Origin: Pyrocephalus nanus
Lineage: Eukaryota > Chordata > Aves > Passeriformes > Tyrannidae
Direction: 5' to 3'
NCBI GenBank assembly: GCA_038380795.1
Contig: CM076266.1
Location: 44,786,425 to 44,850,424, forward strand
DNA: 64,000 nt
Position 1 is the stretch's first letter. Every line of letters starts with the position of its first letter. Positions 1-11,590 of this stretch are shown in pieces. The position numbers and the translations under genes are program-made. The notes under the pieces are model-generated. The model was given only the letters and a program-made list of their open reading frames with translations, had not been told where the DNA came from and ran no database searches.

Positions 1-3000
1 CAGAAAATACTAATCTATTTTGTGCCTCTTTAAAATACTTTAATTACCATTAGGATTCTCTTTCATGTTTCCCTAAGGATGATTTACTAAAAAAATGTAA
101 AACCTTATCTATTTAATACATATCAATATTTCCTGTACAATTAATAATAAAGTCATAATTGAGGTGTTCTACCTTCCACAAGTCACACAGCACACAAGAG
201 TCCAAATCTGGAAGAAGAACTTTATTACAGGTAACTGCATTCATCAGTGTAGTATTAGAGGCATTGGCTACATGTCAATTATATGTTACGCAATGCAAGG
301 TCACTGTAAATTAAAACTAGACCAAAAAAAATTTGATCAGACACCAGCACATTAACTGCCAATTTTATACTTTCAGCCTCTGGCATTAGTCCTAAAAACA
401 CTTTCAAACTTTGGCAATATTAAGCCATGTAGACCCCGCTGAATGCAGCTGTGGAAAGATTAGAAAAATAGGTGTAAGGGTGCATGCTGCTCAGATCATT
501 ATACTATTGCCAGTATTCACCATGGAAAATAACATCAAATTCACAACTGAAAATTGAATATTCTGTGATTTTCAACAATAGCCTTCCAGTAATGTGGCAT
601 TTGTAATTTTACATATGTTTTCACTAAAGTTACCGTACAGGTTGACGGAAAATAATTAGATAAACGTAGGTTACTTTGTTCAGTATTATTCACTGCTGTT
701 TGCCTCCAAGCACTGTATTTGCATTTTAAATTGCTTTGAATAATTTCTGTCATTAGTACGTTGAGAATCAAAACATCAGAGAAAATAAACATCAAATACT
801 AGAGCTGTATGTATTTGCCATAAATTATTAAAATTTCAGATTTCTTATTAAAAAAAAAGCTAAAGGAATCTTGTTATTATATGATATATATTACAGCTGT
901 GTAAAGTTGTTCATACTCAAAACTTATGATCTTTATTCAGTAAAGATGCAAATAAAGACAGTGATTTTTAATCAAAACATTTGGCAATTCGATACTACAG
1001 AGATACATTCAATTTAGGATTTCCCTGTATCATAAAATGGAGCAAGTGAGTTTTGTGAAATTTGTCCCTGCATTTCCAAAAGTGTTGAAACAGTAAGTCA
1101 GGAAAGCAAAAACTAATGTTATCAGTACCCAAACAAAATCCCCATTAAAGCCAGTATTATCCCATAAGGTTTTCTGTTTCACTCCAAAACGTAGATATTC
1201 TGTAAAACATCTACCATTTGCAATGGACAACTCAGTCCAGATCAAAACACAGCTAGGTGTGGATTAGACAGACATGACAACTGTGATAATACCTTACATG
1301 ATAATACCTTAGGACAGGAATTTAAAAAAAGGACTGGAAATTGGGAAATGGTTCAAAATACATCCCAATATAATTTTCTACATATAGAAACAAAAGCTAT
1401 CTGTGCAAAATTATTTCAAATATTTTCAATAGTTTTCAAAAATTATTTTTATTATAAATATTTAATGGCAGTTGATTGGAAAGTCTTTGGTTGTGTGTCA
1501 TCCATAGCTTTGGCAAACATTCAGTGGGCACTCAAGAGCTCACTCTGCTACGTGCTCAGACACTTCCCTGCTATTCCCAGTGAAATTCCAGCCACTGAGC
1601 ATTAGAGCCTACAGCATCAATGCAATCACCACACAGGGACTGACGTTCTGGTTACTACACCGGCAACTTAAGATTTAGAATTATATGCCTATAGCTAAAG
1701 GCTGATTCTGTATAACCTCAACTGCCCCAGAAACTCAAACAAACACGCCAAGGTCATAACCATGACAAAAGTGCAGATTCTATTTTTCATTTTGTATCCT
1801 TTCACTATGGCAGTTAAATAATACAAATAAATTAGTATTGATGCTAAATCCAACCAAACTAATAAAATTTAACCTCCTGATACTACACCATAATTTTCCT
1901 ATTCCTCCCCTTTTCCAATGACTTCTTAAGCTTTCCTTCTCTACCTCATCCAAACCACTTCTCCCAAGATGTCCCGAAGTTCTCTCTGTGTCCCTCAAAA
2001 ATAAAGTAAAAATGTCTTCCTTACACAGGCCTCATCCTTCCCATTTAGTTGCTCTAAAAAATACTCCAGCACTTAATTACCTTAGGCCTAGACAGTTCTC
2101 AAACAAATCTTGTAATAATGGGTCTAAAGGTTACTAACCGCAATGCTACTATAATAGTATGCAACTGCAAAAGTTGGTTTTGTTAGAAAATCAAGTTAAA
2201 AGCTATTCCTTTTTGAAATAAGCAGTCAAAAGACCTAGCTGCTGCATCATAAAGAACATACCTTACACAGAACTGAAAGAGAAAAGTAGTGCCTTATTTC
2301 ATTAGCAATATATTCTAAAATAATCTGAGCAGACAAAGAAAGGTCAACGAATTAAAATTAAGATGCAAGCATAAAATGGAAATATTTTAAAACAAGAACA
2401 AAAGAAAAACTTTGATGACAAAAAGGATAAAAGATAAAACAGATTAAATTCTTCTTATGAGTCTTCTTTAGCCGAACATTTTGAGGGGAAAACCACATAC
2501 CGACACATAATCAAATGAACTTCTAGATAAACTCTTTAAAATCCCAGAAGATTATGCTCCTTGGGTAAAGAGACTGAGCCATTTGATTCAATGAAATCAT
2601 CAAGGTGAAAGCAAGCTATTTTTCCAAGAATATCTTACTAAGGTTTAGCCTTCACATCGATTTTAATGACTTTACTCTGAAGAGAATAATGCTCTGAGTA
2701 AATGAAACCTGAAGATTAACAATGTCCCTTTTTGTCTTTTACTTCAAAGCTTACCATCTGTAGAGACTGGAGAACCATCCCACAGCAGTAAGACATACAC
2801 CATTTCACTCAGTTATTTCATTAACTTCTGACTTTGCATTTAATATTTGGAAAAAAGAAAATCCTTCCTCTTTCTCTCCAACGTTCTAAAAATTCATACA
2901 ATCATTACAAGAGTACCTACAGAGAAACAGTGATGGACATCACACGCAAATAGCTATCAAACCTGGAAAGAAAGAGAAGTAGGAAAAAACCCAACACTGG

Positions 3001-6000
3001 TTTGCTCCTGTCTAATCTAGTTTGTAAAGATCTAAGTTTACAGTTACTAAAATATTCCATAAAATATATATCATTTTATAATATATAATACAAGCAATAA
3101 AACACAATTAGGAATGTTAGAGAAAGCGTCTGAAAAAAAAAAAAAGGAAAAAATTAGGACAACTAAGGCATACACTTCCATAGCCAAGGGAAAGATAAAC
3201 AAAAAATTGATTTCCTTCAGACATCATGTTTTGTGTCACAAAAGTATCCATCTGTGCAGCATTCTGCTGTTACTGAGTGAAAACTTCCATACTGGCTTAG
3301 GGACTTAAATGAATCAGGATATAAATGGATATAAATGAAATACAGAATACCGACATAAAAAATTAATAATGAATTATGAGGTCATAAATAATACAATATG
3401 ATGTAGACCAAATGTATGAGGGATATGGAGTGATCATGAAAAGAACTCGAGATATTTTAAAAAAAAAAAAATCAGACAGTAAAAAAAAAAAACTGTCCAA
3501 AATGGAATGAAAAAACGTGGTGGGAAAATGTGATCAACAACAGGTTCAAACCCAACAGTAGGAGAAAAAGAAAGACTGAAGTGGGAGTCTCCATTCTGAA
3601 TTTGGAAAAGCTAGAAGTGAATGTTTAAATTTCATATTTTTGTTTATAAGCAACTCGGCAACAACTGGACAACAACATGAAACACGTAAAATGAGTAAGA
3701 TTAGATAAGGCATTGACTGTAAGACTTTGAATGACCCCAAGCCACCCTGGCCCCATTGTTATGACTCTGGAAGACACATGCATTAAACAAGTTTATCCAA
3801 AGAAAGCAACAAATGGCAGAATCTTCTCTTGGAGAAGTTACGCTTTGCCAGCTGGAAAAACCCCACCACCGTGACTGATACAAAACTGGTCAACTGAAGA
3901 AAATCAGGGAGGCAATTCCAAAGAGTCACAAGTACGTACTCCTCTTGAGCTTTTACAAAAGTGATACTGGAGGATAAAAATTTATTCTGTCACCTGTTTC
4001 ATTTTTTCTTCTACATGAGAAAATATAGGGAGTTAACAGTATTAATAATACCTGGGAAAGAATATGAAATACTGAAAGAATCTGTGGCCCATGGCAAGGG
4101 TTCAAGTCCACTCCACATAAAGTGGACTAGCATGGTTCTGGATTTGATCTGCTCAGTCATTGTTTTTCCAAAAATCAATGGTAATTCCTGCATGGCAAAT
4201 TCAAAAAGTTATTCGGGAAAGAAAATAGAAACCTAGGAGGGGTTAGAGAACAATATTTAAGAAAAAATAAGCAATTCCCAGTCATTTGCAAAAGCTGTAT
4301 TAATTCTGCCAACTATTTCAAGCATCACAATAGAAAGCACTGCTCCTAGTTTCTCCTTTGCTTAATATGTTAACTGATTATAATTTTAATTGTTTGCACA
4401 TGCACACAAAGGCAGCAAAGAGGCCTGGCACGCCTGGTCACGCTGTTCCAGCTGTGTAAATTCAGGAGTTTCACCGGGTTAGCACGTACTGCTTGTGCCA
4501 ACACACAGGAAAGATGATGATCCTCATTATGCTCATGCTTCTATATCTCTTGGATGTCACAGAAACAGTACTGTCATATACACAGAGCCCTTCTTTTCAG
4601 CACTGAGTTTCTGATACCACTAACAGTGGTGGCACTGTGAAGCAAGCATTATTCCTCTTCACAAAGTTGAGCACAGGAAATACAGTCAGTACTCCAAGTG
4701 CTCCTGGAGTTTGGTGGTATATTAGTAAAGAGCACATTTTCATTTGAGAATTTCATATAAATAGTTCAAAACTAGTTTCAGTGTTAACAATAAAAAATTG
4801 ATGAAATTACTAAAGACACCTGACTCTCAAAACTATTGGTTATTCTTTCCTCTGTAAAAAGTCTGTAGCTGTTGCTTTGTGTTGCAATTATAAGAGAGAA
4901 AAATGTGAAGAAATTAAGATGCTTCAATTTCTGTGGATCTGTAAATCTCACATTTTTTCTCTGAAATAGCACATATTTGACTTCTGTTTCCCTGTCCTAC
5001 CTGCAGGTACAATGATTGCTTGAAAAAGACCTGTAGCTACATGAAATACACAGTGAAGAGTGCCAGTATAAGATTCCAGCCATGCTTTAATTCTGGTTCC
5101 TATCTAAGTTCCTCAGGCATTTTTATTTTTATCTTATGTCAACTTATAGCTAATACACTAATATTAATGATATACTTCCACAGTTTTACTTTTTATCAAA
5201 CTATGGTTCATTAATACATATCCCACATACGAAAAGCTTTTGAACTCCAACTCTCTCCCTTACACAGCCTTTATCATATACTGTTAAGCAGAATCGAAAA
5301 ATCAGTAAACATTAGAATGCTATAGAATCATTCTAAACAAAGAGGTCATGGCAAGGAGTAATTTCATTACTACAGAACAGAGGACAACTCTGATATGAAA
5401 CACAAGCAGAACTCGCAGAAAACAGAACTGGGAAAACCTTCACTATACCAAAAAAAAGTGACTTTATAAAATCACTGTGGTAACTAGCAATGGCATGCAT
5501 AAAGCAAACCACAGATTTCCCAAAAAATACACAGGTTGAAACTGCACAGATATATATGTTCTCTATCATGTTAAACATAAACCATGACCATTTTGTCAAG
5601 ACAGTAATTTTCAATCCACGATGTCACCCGCTCCTTATGAAGAATTACATGTTACAAACTTCCTTTGCAAAGGTAAAAGTTACAATGAAGCCATTGGCAG
5701 AAAAAAAAAAATCCCTTTGACCCCTTTGCTTTGTTAAAAGGCAGAAAAAAAGTCCAGTTGATGGTACCACATAGGCATAAAATTACTTTAGAGTAAATAA
5801 AATAAACTTAAGGAGAGTTATGTAGACACCAGATGGCACACTCGTTCAATATAGATCAAAGTGAACAACTTAAATGGTACATATCACTACTATTCAAAAC
5901 CTATCTCTGAAATAATTATTTAATTTTCCAGAAAGATGACAGTAATAAAAAGGGAACTGTCAGAGAAGAAGAAACAGCAGTAAATCAAAATATGATTACA

Positions 6001-6495
6001 AGGAGAAACAAGTCAACCATGAAGCCTAATTACACAGAATCACATTTTCTTTACTTTTTTAGTTTCCATTCTCTTGAGAACTTTCATTTTCTAGAAAAGC
6101 AAAAACTGCAACGTTCCTGCTGTCAAGCTACACTATCACTGAATCTTGCAACTAATTTGAAACTGCTGTTTCACACTTAAACATAAAACAGAATTTGAGA
6201 ACTAGCAGGATTGCTTTCTACCCTTCTTAACACTAATTTCCTCCAAAGCACGCATTTGGAGAACTGAAACAGGAGGACAAAAAAGCCAGAAAAACTCAGT
6301 TTGCAGGGTGTTGCTAAAACAAGTGATTGAAAAACTGAACTTAACTGTACCTACTTACAGAAGTGATGGATATGCTAGTTACCTTTATTTACAGACATAC
6401 CAATATTTACACCATTGAAATACCATTTGGAAAATATGCCCATCTCTTCATGCCTTTCCTGCATCGAGAACAAGTGATCTTTCATCAGTAGGGGT
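1..6495. other. PHF14 intron downstream of exon L, distal part: no gene seen
   Basis: AT-rich sequence with short A-runs. I saw no coding exon matching the missing C-terminal part of PHF14, no RNA gene and no recognisable transposon. All open frames here are short and lack family features. By inference it is intron, because the gene continues beyond the left edge. Confidence 0.7.
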
Positions 6496-6760
6496 TTTTT
6501 TCTTGTTTGTTTTTTTTAAACCAAACCAAGCAACCAAAACAATCTCCAAACCCCAAACAAAACAAAACAACCAATAAAACCAACCAATCAACAAAACGCA
6601 AACCAAAAGCCCAAACAAAAAAATCAAACCAAAACATAAAACAAAATCCACATAAAAACAAACAAACCCATCCCTTCATAAAAACAAACAAACTCATCCC
6701 AAAACTAAACTAAACCAACCACCCAAACAAAAAAAAACCACAAAACCACTAATACTCAAT
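6496..6760. repeat. A/C-rich low-complexity tract
   Basis: After a short T-rich start, about 230 bases consist almost only of A and C on the plus strand (blocks such as AAACAAAACAACC and CCAAACAAAA). On the PHF14 transcript this would be G/U-rich. It reads as open frames in several phases because A/C triplets contain no stop codon, so the frames are not evidence of genes. Confidence 0.85.
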
Positions 6761-7518
6761 TCACTTCAAGCATTGTGGAAAAGCTGCATCCTACTACTCT
6801 CCTTTTTATAATTGATCTGAAGCCAAAAGAGTCCTAAACTATCACACCTCCATGTATTTGGCAAGCTAAATGAATTAGTTTTTACATTTGTATTGACGTC
6901 ATAGACTCAGTTGAGCTTTTCTATTCAGTGATGAAGAAAACAAAGTATTTTACCATGTCCTTTAAAATGAAAGCCTTTAAGTTTCAGAAAGCTGACTCCT
7001 GATTTTTTCTAGAGCAATAACGTTCAGTCCATTGCAATTAATCTTTTAATTTCACTATATCAAAACCACTACGAATAGTTGCTTTTAAAGGTCTTCCAGG
7101 TATTTATTTAGAAGTCATATTTAAATGAGCTGACCAATCACTGATGATGTTAATTAAAACTATGACTTATGAGTATGGATAAGTGGTTTAATATTATTTG
7201 CTGTTTCTATGAAGCACTGTTTTCCCCCTGTAGGCAACTTTTATTCAAAACTTGCTGTGACATCACATAATTAAGCTGCACAACAGAAGTTTGGAAACCA
7301 CTTTGGTAGAAATGTTTCACTTAAATACAAGAAAACAATCCTGTTTTATCTATAATATACTTGGTAACAAGAAAAAAAATCACTCTTCTATATTTTCCTA
7401 TTTGAAAAAAACAGCAAGAAATACTAAACTGTTCTAATTATCAGCATTCATTTGTGAAACAAAAGCAGTAAACAAAACAACCCCCTTTGCTAAGAACAGT
7501 TTGCAGGTGCTTTGTCAG

Positions 7519-7608
7519 GTTTGGGGGGAGTGCTTGGATTTTGTGGGGGTTTGTTTGTTTTGGGGGTGTTGTGGTTTGTTGTTTGTTGGGTTTTTTTTAA
7601 GTTTTTTT
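7519..7608. repeat. G/T-rich low-complexity tract with four G-runs
   Basis: The plus strand is almost only G and T, with G-runs at 7523-7528, 7545-7549, 7562-7566 and 7588-7590, then a T8 run. The runs are separated by 12-21 nt, longer than in standard quadruplex models, so G-quadruplex potential is weak. The tract is complementary in character to the A/C-rich tracts on either side. Confidence 0.75.
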
Positions 7609-7937
7609 ACCTAAATTGCAGTCCTTTAGGTTCTTCCGTGTTCTGAAGAACGAACACCACAGTGTTGGCAACTAATTCTTTCCCCAAAATGCAAACTCTT
7701 TATGATTAAATAGAAAAATCACTCTGTTCATCTGGATTTTATACAGTAGACTTACAGAAAAAAAAGATTTTCAGGTTTTAAATAACAAAAATATGTTTGA
7801 CATCAAAATATCAGAAGCCTTTATTTACAGGCCTCAACTATTAAGTTTCCAAAATGCCTTCACAATAGGGATTCCACCTTTATAACACTGGGTAGATAGT
7901 TGCTTCTCAATAAAAAGGAATAAAAAATGGAATTTCC

Positions 7938-8080
7938 ACTAAAAACACAAAACAAAAACAAAAAACAAAAAAACCACCACAACAAAAAAACCCAACAAAA
8001 AACACACACACACACACACACAAAAACAAAAAAATAAGGAAAAAAAAATCAGCCAACCAACCAAAAAAAAACAAAACCAG
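7938..8080. repeat. A/C-rich low-complexity tract with (CA)n
   Basis: A second A/C-rich block on the plus strand, with a short perfect dinucleotide repeat (AC)n at about 8002-8022 and surrounding CAAAAA-type blocks. It is a probable microsatellite-prone site. Confidence 0.85.
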
Positions 8081-9344
8081 AAAACAGCCTCTAATATGCT
8101 CATTAAGAGTACCGATATCTGACAGTATTACTGAAAGATGGAATACTCAACCACACAAACATTACTCAACTTCAAAGGATACAGCAGAATCACAGGAAAA
8201 AGCATTCCTTACCACCTCTTAGAGCACACAGCTAGCTCCAACTGCACAAAATTGCTTTAGATGTCCATGTATGTATGTGACATTTCTGACAGAAACTTGG
8301 TTACACTTTCAGACAACAGTACACACAGTAGGCAAAGCATAGTTTATGAAATTTAAAAAAATTCACTGAAATACACAAGATAATTTTTTTCAAAGGACAG
8401 GATAATCCTTATCTTGCACAAATATGACACCAAACTAACAAAATTATTTTAGCAATGACATGCTGAATAAAAAAAATAACCTGTGCATTCTTTTTTAATT
8501 TAAAGATAGCAAATGAAGTTGATATTTATTAAAAGCTGAGTTTTTATAATATGGATTCCCTCAAAAGACTCTGAAAACCTGAACATGTGAGCAGAACAGA
8601 AGCATTAATCTCTCAACTTACTGCTGGAAAACACTATTTGCATCTCTTTAAAGTATTTTCTAAAGAAACAATTATTGTGTACTTTCAATCTTTATAATAA
8701 AAAACATCTACTAATAAAAATATTGCACAAATTTGAAAAGCCAATTTTAAAAAACACATTCAGATTTATAAGAAATTTTAAAAAAGCTGTTTATAGAATT
8801 CTGGTTTATGCAATTAGCTATTGATTGCTATTAGCTATTAGTTAATCTTCAGCTATTAATTTCCCTGAAATTAACTAGCAGCAGAAATAATAATTTGTGA
8901 TGCTTATACAAGTGTGAAATTGGAATTATAGAGATTAGAGATTTTTAAAAAAACCTAGCTTAAAGAGTTATGAATTGAAATGCAAAAAATGTCTAAAAGG
9001 TCGCTATATAGAGCTTGAAATATATATAGCATAAACAATTAATTCAATTATGTCCACAAATACAGCCATTATACAACAGAATTAAATATAAAGACCTAAT
9101 GTCTTGTTCATTTACATTCACTTGTAATTTGTACAGACCATGGCTGAGAGTAAAATTATGATGTATTCCAATTTACCCTTGTATATATGGTCTTTCTTAG
9201 GAAGTGTAAAGTCAGAAAGGTCTCCTTGTAAACTTAAGTTTTAATGTACAATATGACAGTTGCTCTCTCCAAAACAATGCAGTCCAAACAGCTGGACCTT
9301 CTCTCTGTCCTCCCATTTCTTTGAAACATCTGCAGAAATAACAT
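8081..9344. other. Intron sequence, nothing recognised
   Basis: AT-rich intronic sequence between the A/C tract and the CR1 copy. Around 8810-8880 the word GCTATTA/AGCTATTA recurs several times, but no element boundary is visible. Confidence 0.6.
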
Positions 9345-10898
9345 TAGCCCATTACAGGACAAGGACATCCCTCGCAAACAGGGATGGAGACAAGGCAGAG
9401 ATGTTTAACGCTTTCTTTGCCCCTCTCTTCCACACCGATGGCAGGCTAAGGGGGTCCCAGTGCCCCGAGCTGGAAGACCTCAGCTGTAAAAATGATCAAC
9501 TCCCAGTCGACCCTGAACTTGTGCAGGATCTGCTGCTCCAGCTGGATCTCTGTAAGTCTATTTGAGCTGATGGAATTCATTACAGAATACTCAAAGAGCT
9601 GGCTGATGTCATCACAAGGCCTCTCTCAATTGTGTTTGAACGGTTCTGGGAATCTGGAGAGGTCCCAGCTGACTGGAAGCTGGCTAACATTGTCCCAGTT
9701 TTCAAGAATGGCAAGAAGGATGACCCTGACTACAGGCCTGTCACTCTCACTTTGATGACTGGTAAAATTAAGAAGAAGGTTGTTCTGGGAGATACTGAAA
9801 AACACCTGAAGGACAACAAAGTCATCAGTCACAGCCAGCATGGCTTGATGAGGGGAAGGTCCTGTCAAACTTCATTTCCTTAGGTTATAGGAAAAGGGGT
9901 AGCATCAGACTGACAACTGGTAACTAGAGGGGTTCTGCAAGGCTCCATCTTAGGCCCAATTCTCTTCAATATCTTCATAAACCACTTGGACACAGGACTC
10001 TAAGGTATACTAAGTAGGTTTGTTTGGCATTGGCAAACTTATGTCAAAAACGTTGACTCCCTTAACAGCAGAGAGGCTCCGCAGAGTGACCTAGACAAAT
10101 GAGGAGTTTGCACAATCACCAACTGTATTAAGCTTAACAAGGGCAAGTGGCAGATTATGCACCTTGGATGAGGCAACCCTGGGTGTACAGACAGACTGGG
10201 AAATAAGAGGTTGGAGAGGAGCGCCACGGAAAGCGGTCTGGGTCGATGGCAATCTGAATCTGAGACAGCAGTGTCCTGGCAGCCAGGAAGGCCACCCATG
10301 TCCTGAGGGGCATTAGGCACAGCATCAACAGTTAGTTGAGGGAGGGGATTGTCCTGCTCTGCTCTGCACTGGGGCGGCCTCGCTTCAAGTGCTGTGCGCA
10401 GTTTTGGATGCCACAATATAATAAAGATATGAAGCTGTTAGAGCTATTAAAGAACATCCAAAGGAGGGCAATGAAGGTGGTGAAGGGCCTGGAGGAGAAG
10501 TCATTCAAGGAATGGCTTGTTCAGCCTAGAGGAGAATGAGGGGAGACCTCATTGCAGTCTATAGCTTCCTCATGAGGGGAAGTGATGGGCAGGCACAGAT
10601 CCTTTCTCTCTGGTGATAAGTGACAGAACCCAAGGGAATGGCCTGAAGTTGTGTCAGGGAAGGCTTAGGTTGGATATTAAGAAAAGGTTCTTCACCCAGA
10701 GGGTGGCTGGGCACTGGAACAGGCTCCCCAGGGAAGTGGTCACAGCACTAAGCCTGAGAGAGTTCAGGAAGCTTTTGGACAATGCTCAGGCACATGGTGT
10801 GACTCTTGGAGTTGTCCTGTGCAGGGCCAGGAGTTGGACTTTGATAATCCTTATGGGTTTCTTTCAACTCAGAACATTCTGTGATTCTATGATTCTAT
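9345..10898 (+). mobile_element. CR1 LINE, 5'-truncated, rearranged ORF2 (reverse transcriptase) and 3' end
   Basis: A CR1 non-LTR retrotransposon in plus orientation, antisense to PHF14. The start (9357-9880) reads in one frame with a single in-frame TGA at 9563. It shows ORF2 sequence before and into the reverse transcriptase, e.g. DKAEMFNAFFA, ESGEVPADWKLANIVPVF and HGLMRGRSCQTSF. From about 9890 sequence is missing. The frame resumes as GVLQGSILGPILFNIFINHL but without a recognisable YADD catalytic segment; frameshifts follow. The 3' part (10610-10780, [20 protein letters not shown]) is well preserved. It ends in ATTCTGTGATTCTATGATTCTAT, the CR1 tail. The copy is dead. Confidence 0.92.
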
Positions 10899-11260
10899 AT
10901 AAATATATTCTGAAATATTTGAAAACTAATAGATGGAAATGCTACAGAGTACTCAAAAGGTTCTTTTAAAAAGCTTATACAGCATTAGGATATAAAATAC
11001 TGCACTGGCACACAATTAATGTAGAGACCTGTACAAGGGAGCAGCACTGTCCTGACTCTGAATAACCTGCTTCAGTCTTAGTTCTCTCACACTTCCAAAT
11101 TACAGGAGGAAACAGTGCCTCCAATGTCATGCAGAAGCTGTGAACAGTAGCATAATTCAATTGTCACGGGTTTCTGGCCATCTGTCCTGATTTTGGCTGG
11201 GTGAGTTCATTTTCTCCTTAGTGGCTGATATAGTGCTGTGGGTTTTGGATTTACTATGAG

Positions 11261-11383
11261 TATTCTGAATTGGAAGGGACCCACAGGGATCACGAAGTCC
11301 AGTGAATGGCCCATACGAGGACTGAACCCACGATCTTGGCATTTTTAGCACCCTACTCTAACCAAGTGAACTAATCTAACCTC
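11261..11383 (-). mobile_element. tRNA-Ile-derived SINE with CR1-like tail (TguSINE1-like)
   Basis: Read on the minus strand, 11383 down to 11308 resembles a tRNA-Ile(AAT) gene: a D-arm-like TTGGTTAGAGTAGGGTGCTA, the anticodon region GGTGCTAAAAATGCC, the B-box-like GGGTTCAGTCC at 11319-11329, and an acceptor end GTATGGGCC at 11308-11316. The anticodon would be AAA rather than AAT, and the A and B boxes are mutated. It then runs into CCCTGTGGGTCCCTTCCAAT and TCAGAATA, a CR1-type 3' end. Known: songbird TguSINE1 has this tRNA-Ile head and CR1 tail. It is a decayed copy, not a tRNA gene. Confidence 0.8.
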
Positions 11384-11545
11384 AACAATGCTGATAACAC
11401 ACTTGCACAGCCAAGTCAAGGACTTTTCAGTGTCTTATGCTCTGCTAGGGAGGAATTGCACAAAAAATTGGGAAGGCGCATAGCCAGGAGAGCTGACCCG
11501 AACTGGCCAAAGGGATTTTCCACACCACAGAACACCGTATCAGTG

Positions 11546-11551
11546 TATAAA
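11546..11551 (+). promoter_or_regulatory. TATA-like box of the LTR fragment
   Basis: TATAAA inside GTGTATAAACTGGGG, at the place where this type of LTR carries its U3 promoter. Activity is unlikely given the interruption and decay of the LTR; the call is by position and motif only. Confidence 0.4.
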
Positions 11552-11590
11552 CTGGGGAAGTTACCCACAAGAGGCTAATCGCTGGAGGAG

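Larger units (their letters stand above)
11162..11590 (+). mobile_element. Endogenous retrovirus LTR fragment, interrupted by a SINE
   Basis: The sequence starts TGTCACGGGTTTCTGG and continues with a U3-like region (GTGGCTGATATAGTGCTGTG) resembling a common avian ERV LTR. It is broken at about 11260 by a SINE, and resumes at about 11384 with CAACAATGCTGATAACACAC, then AGTCAAGGACTTTTCAG. A TATA-like box lies at 11546-11551. Similarity fades near 11590, so the 3' part of the LTR is missing or diverged. No gag, pol or env sequence is adjacent, which suggests a decayed solo LTR. The family assignment is from memory of bird genomes. Confidence 0.65.

Noticed and set aside
6448..6713. Overlapping open frames on both strands
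   Set aside because: A/C-only sequence lacks stop codons, so long frames arise by composition.
7519..7608. G-quadruplex
   Set aside because: Four G-runs exist, but the spacers of 12-21 nt are too long for a confident call.
10039..10416. 125-codon open frame on the minus strand
   Set aside because: It lies antisense inside the CR1 copy and has no domain.
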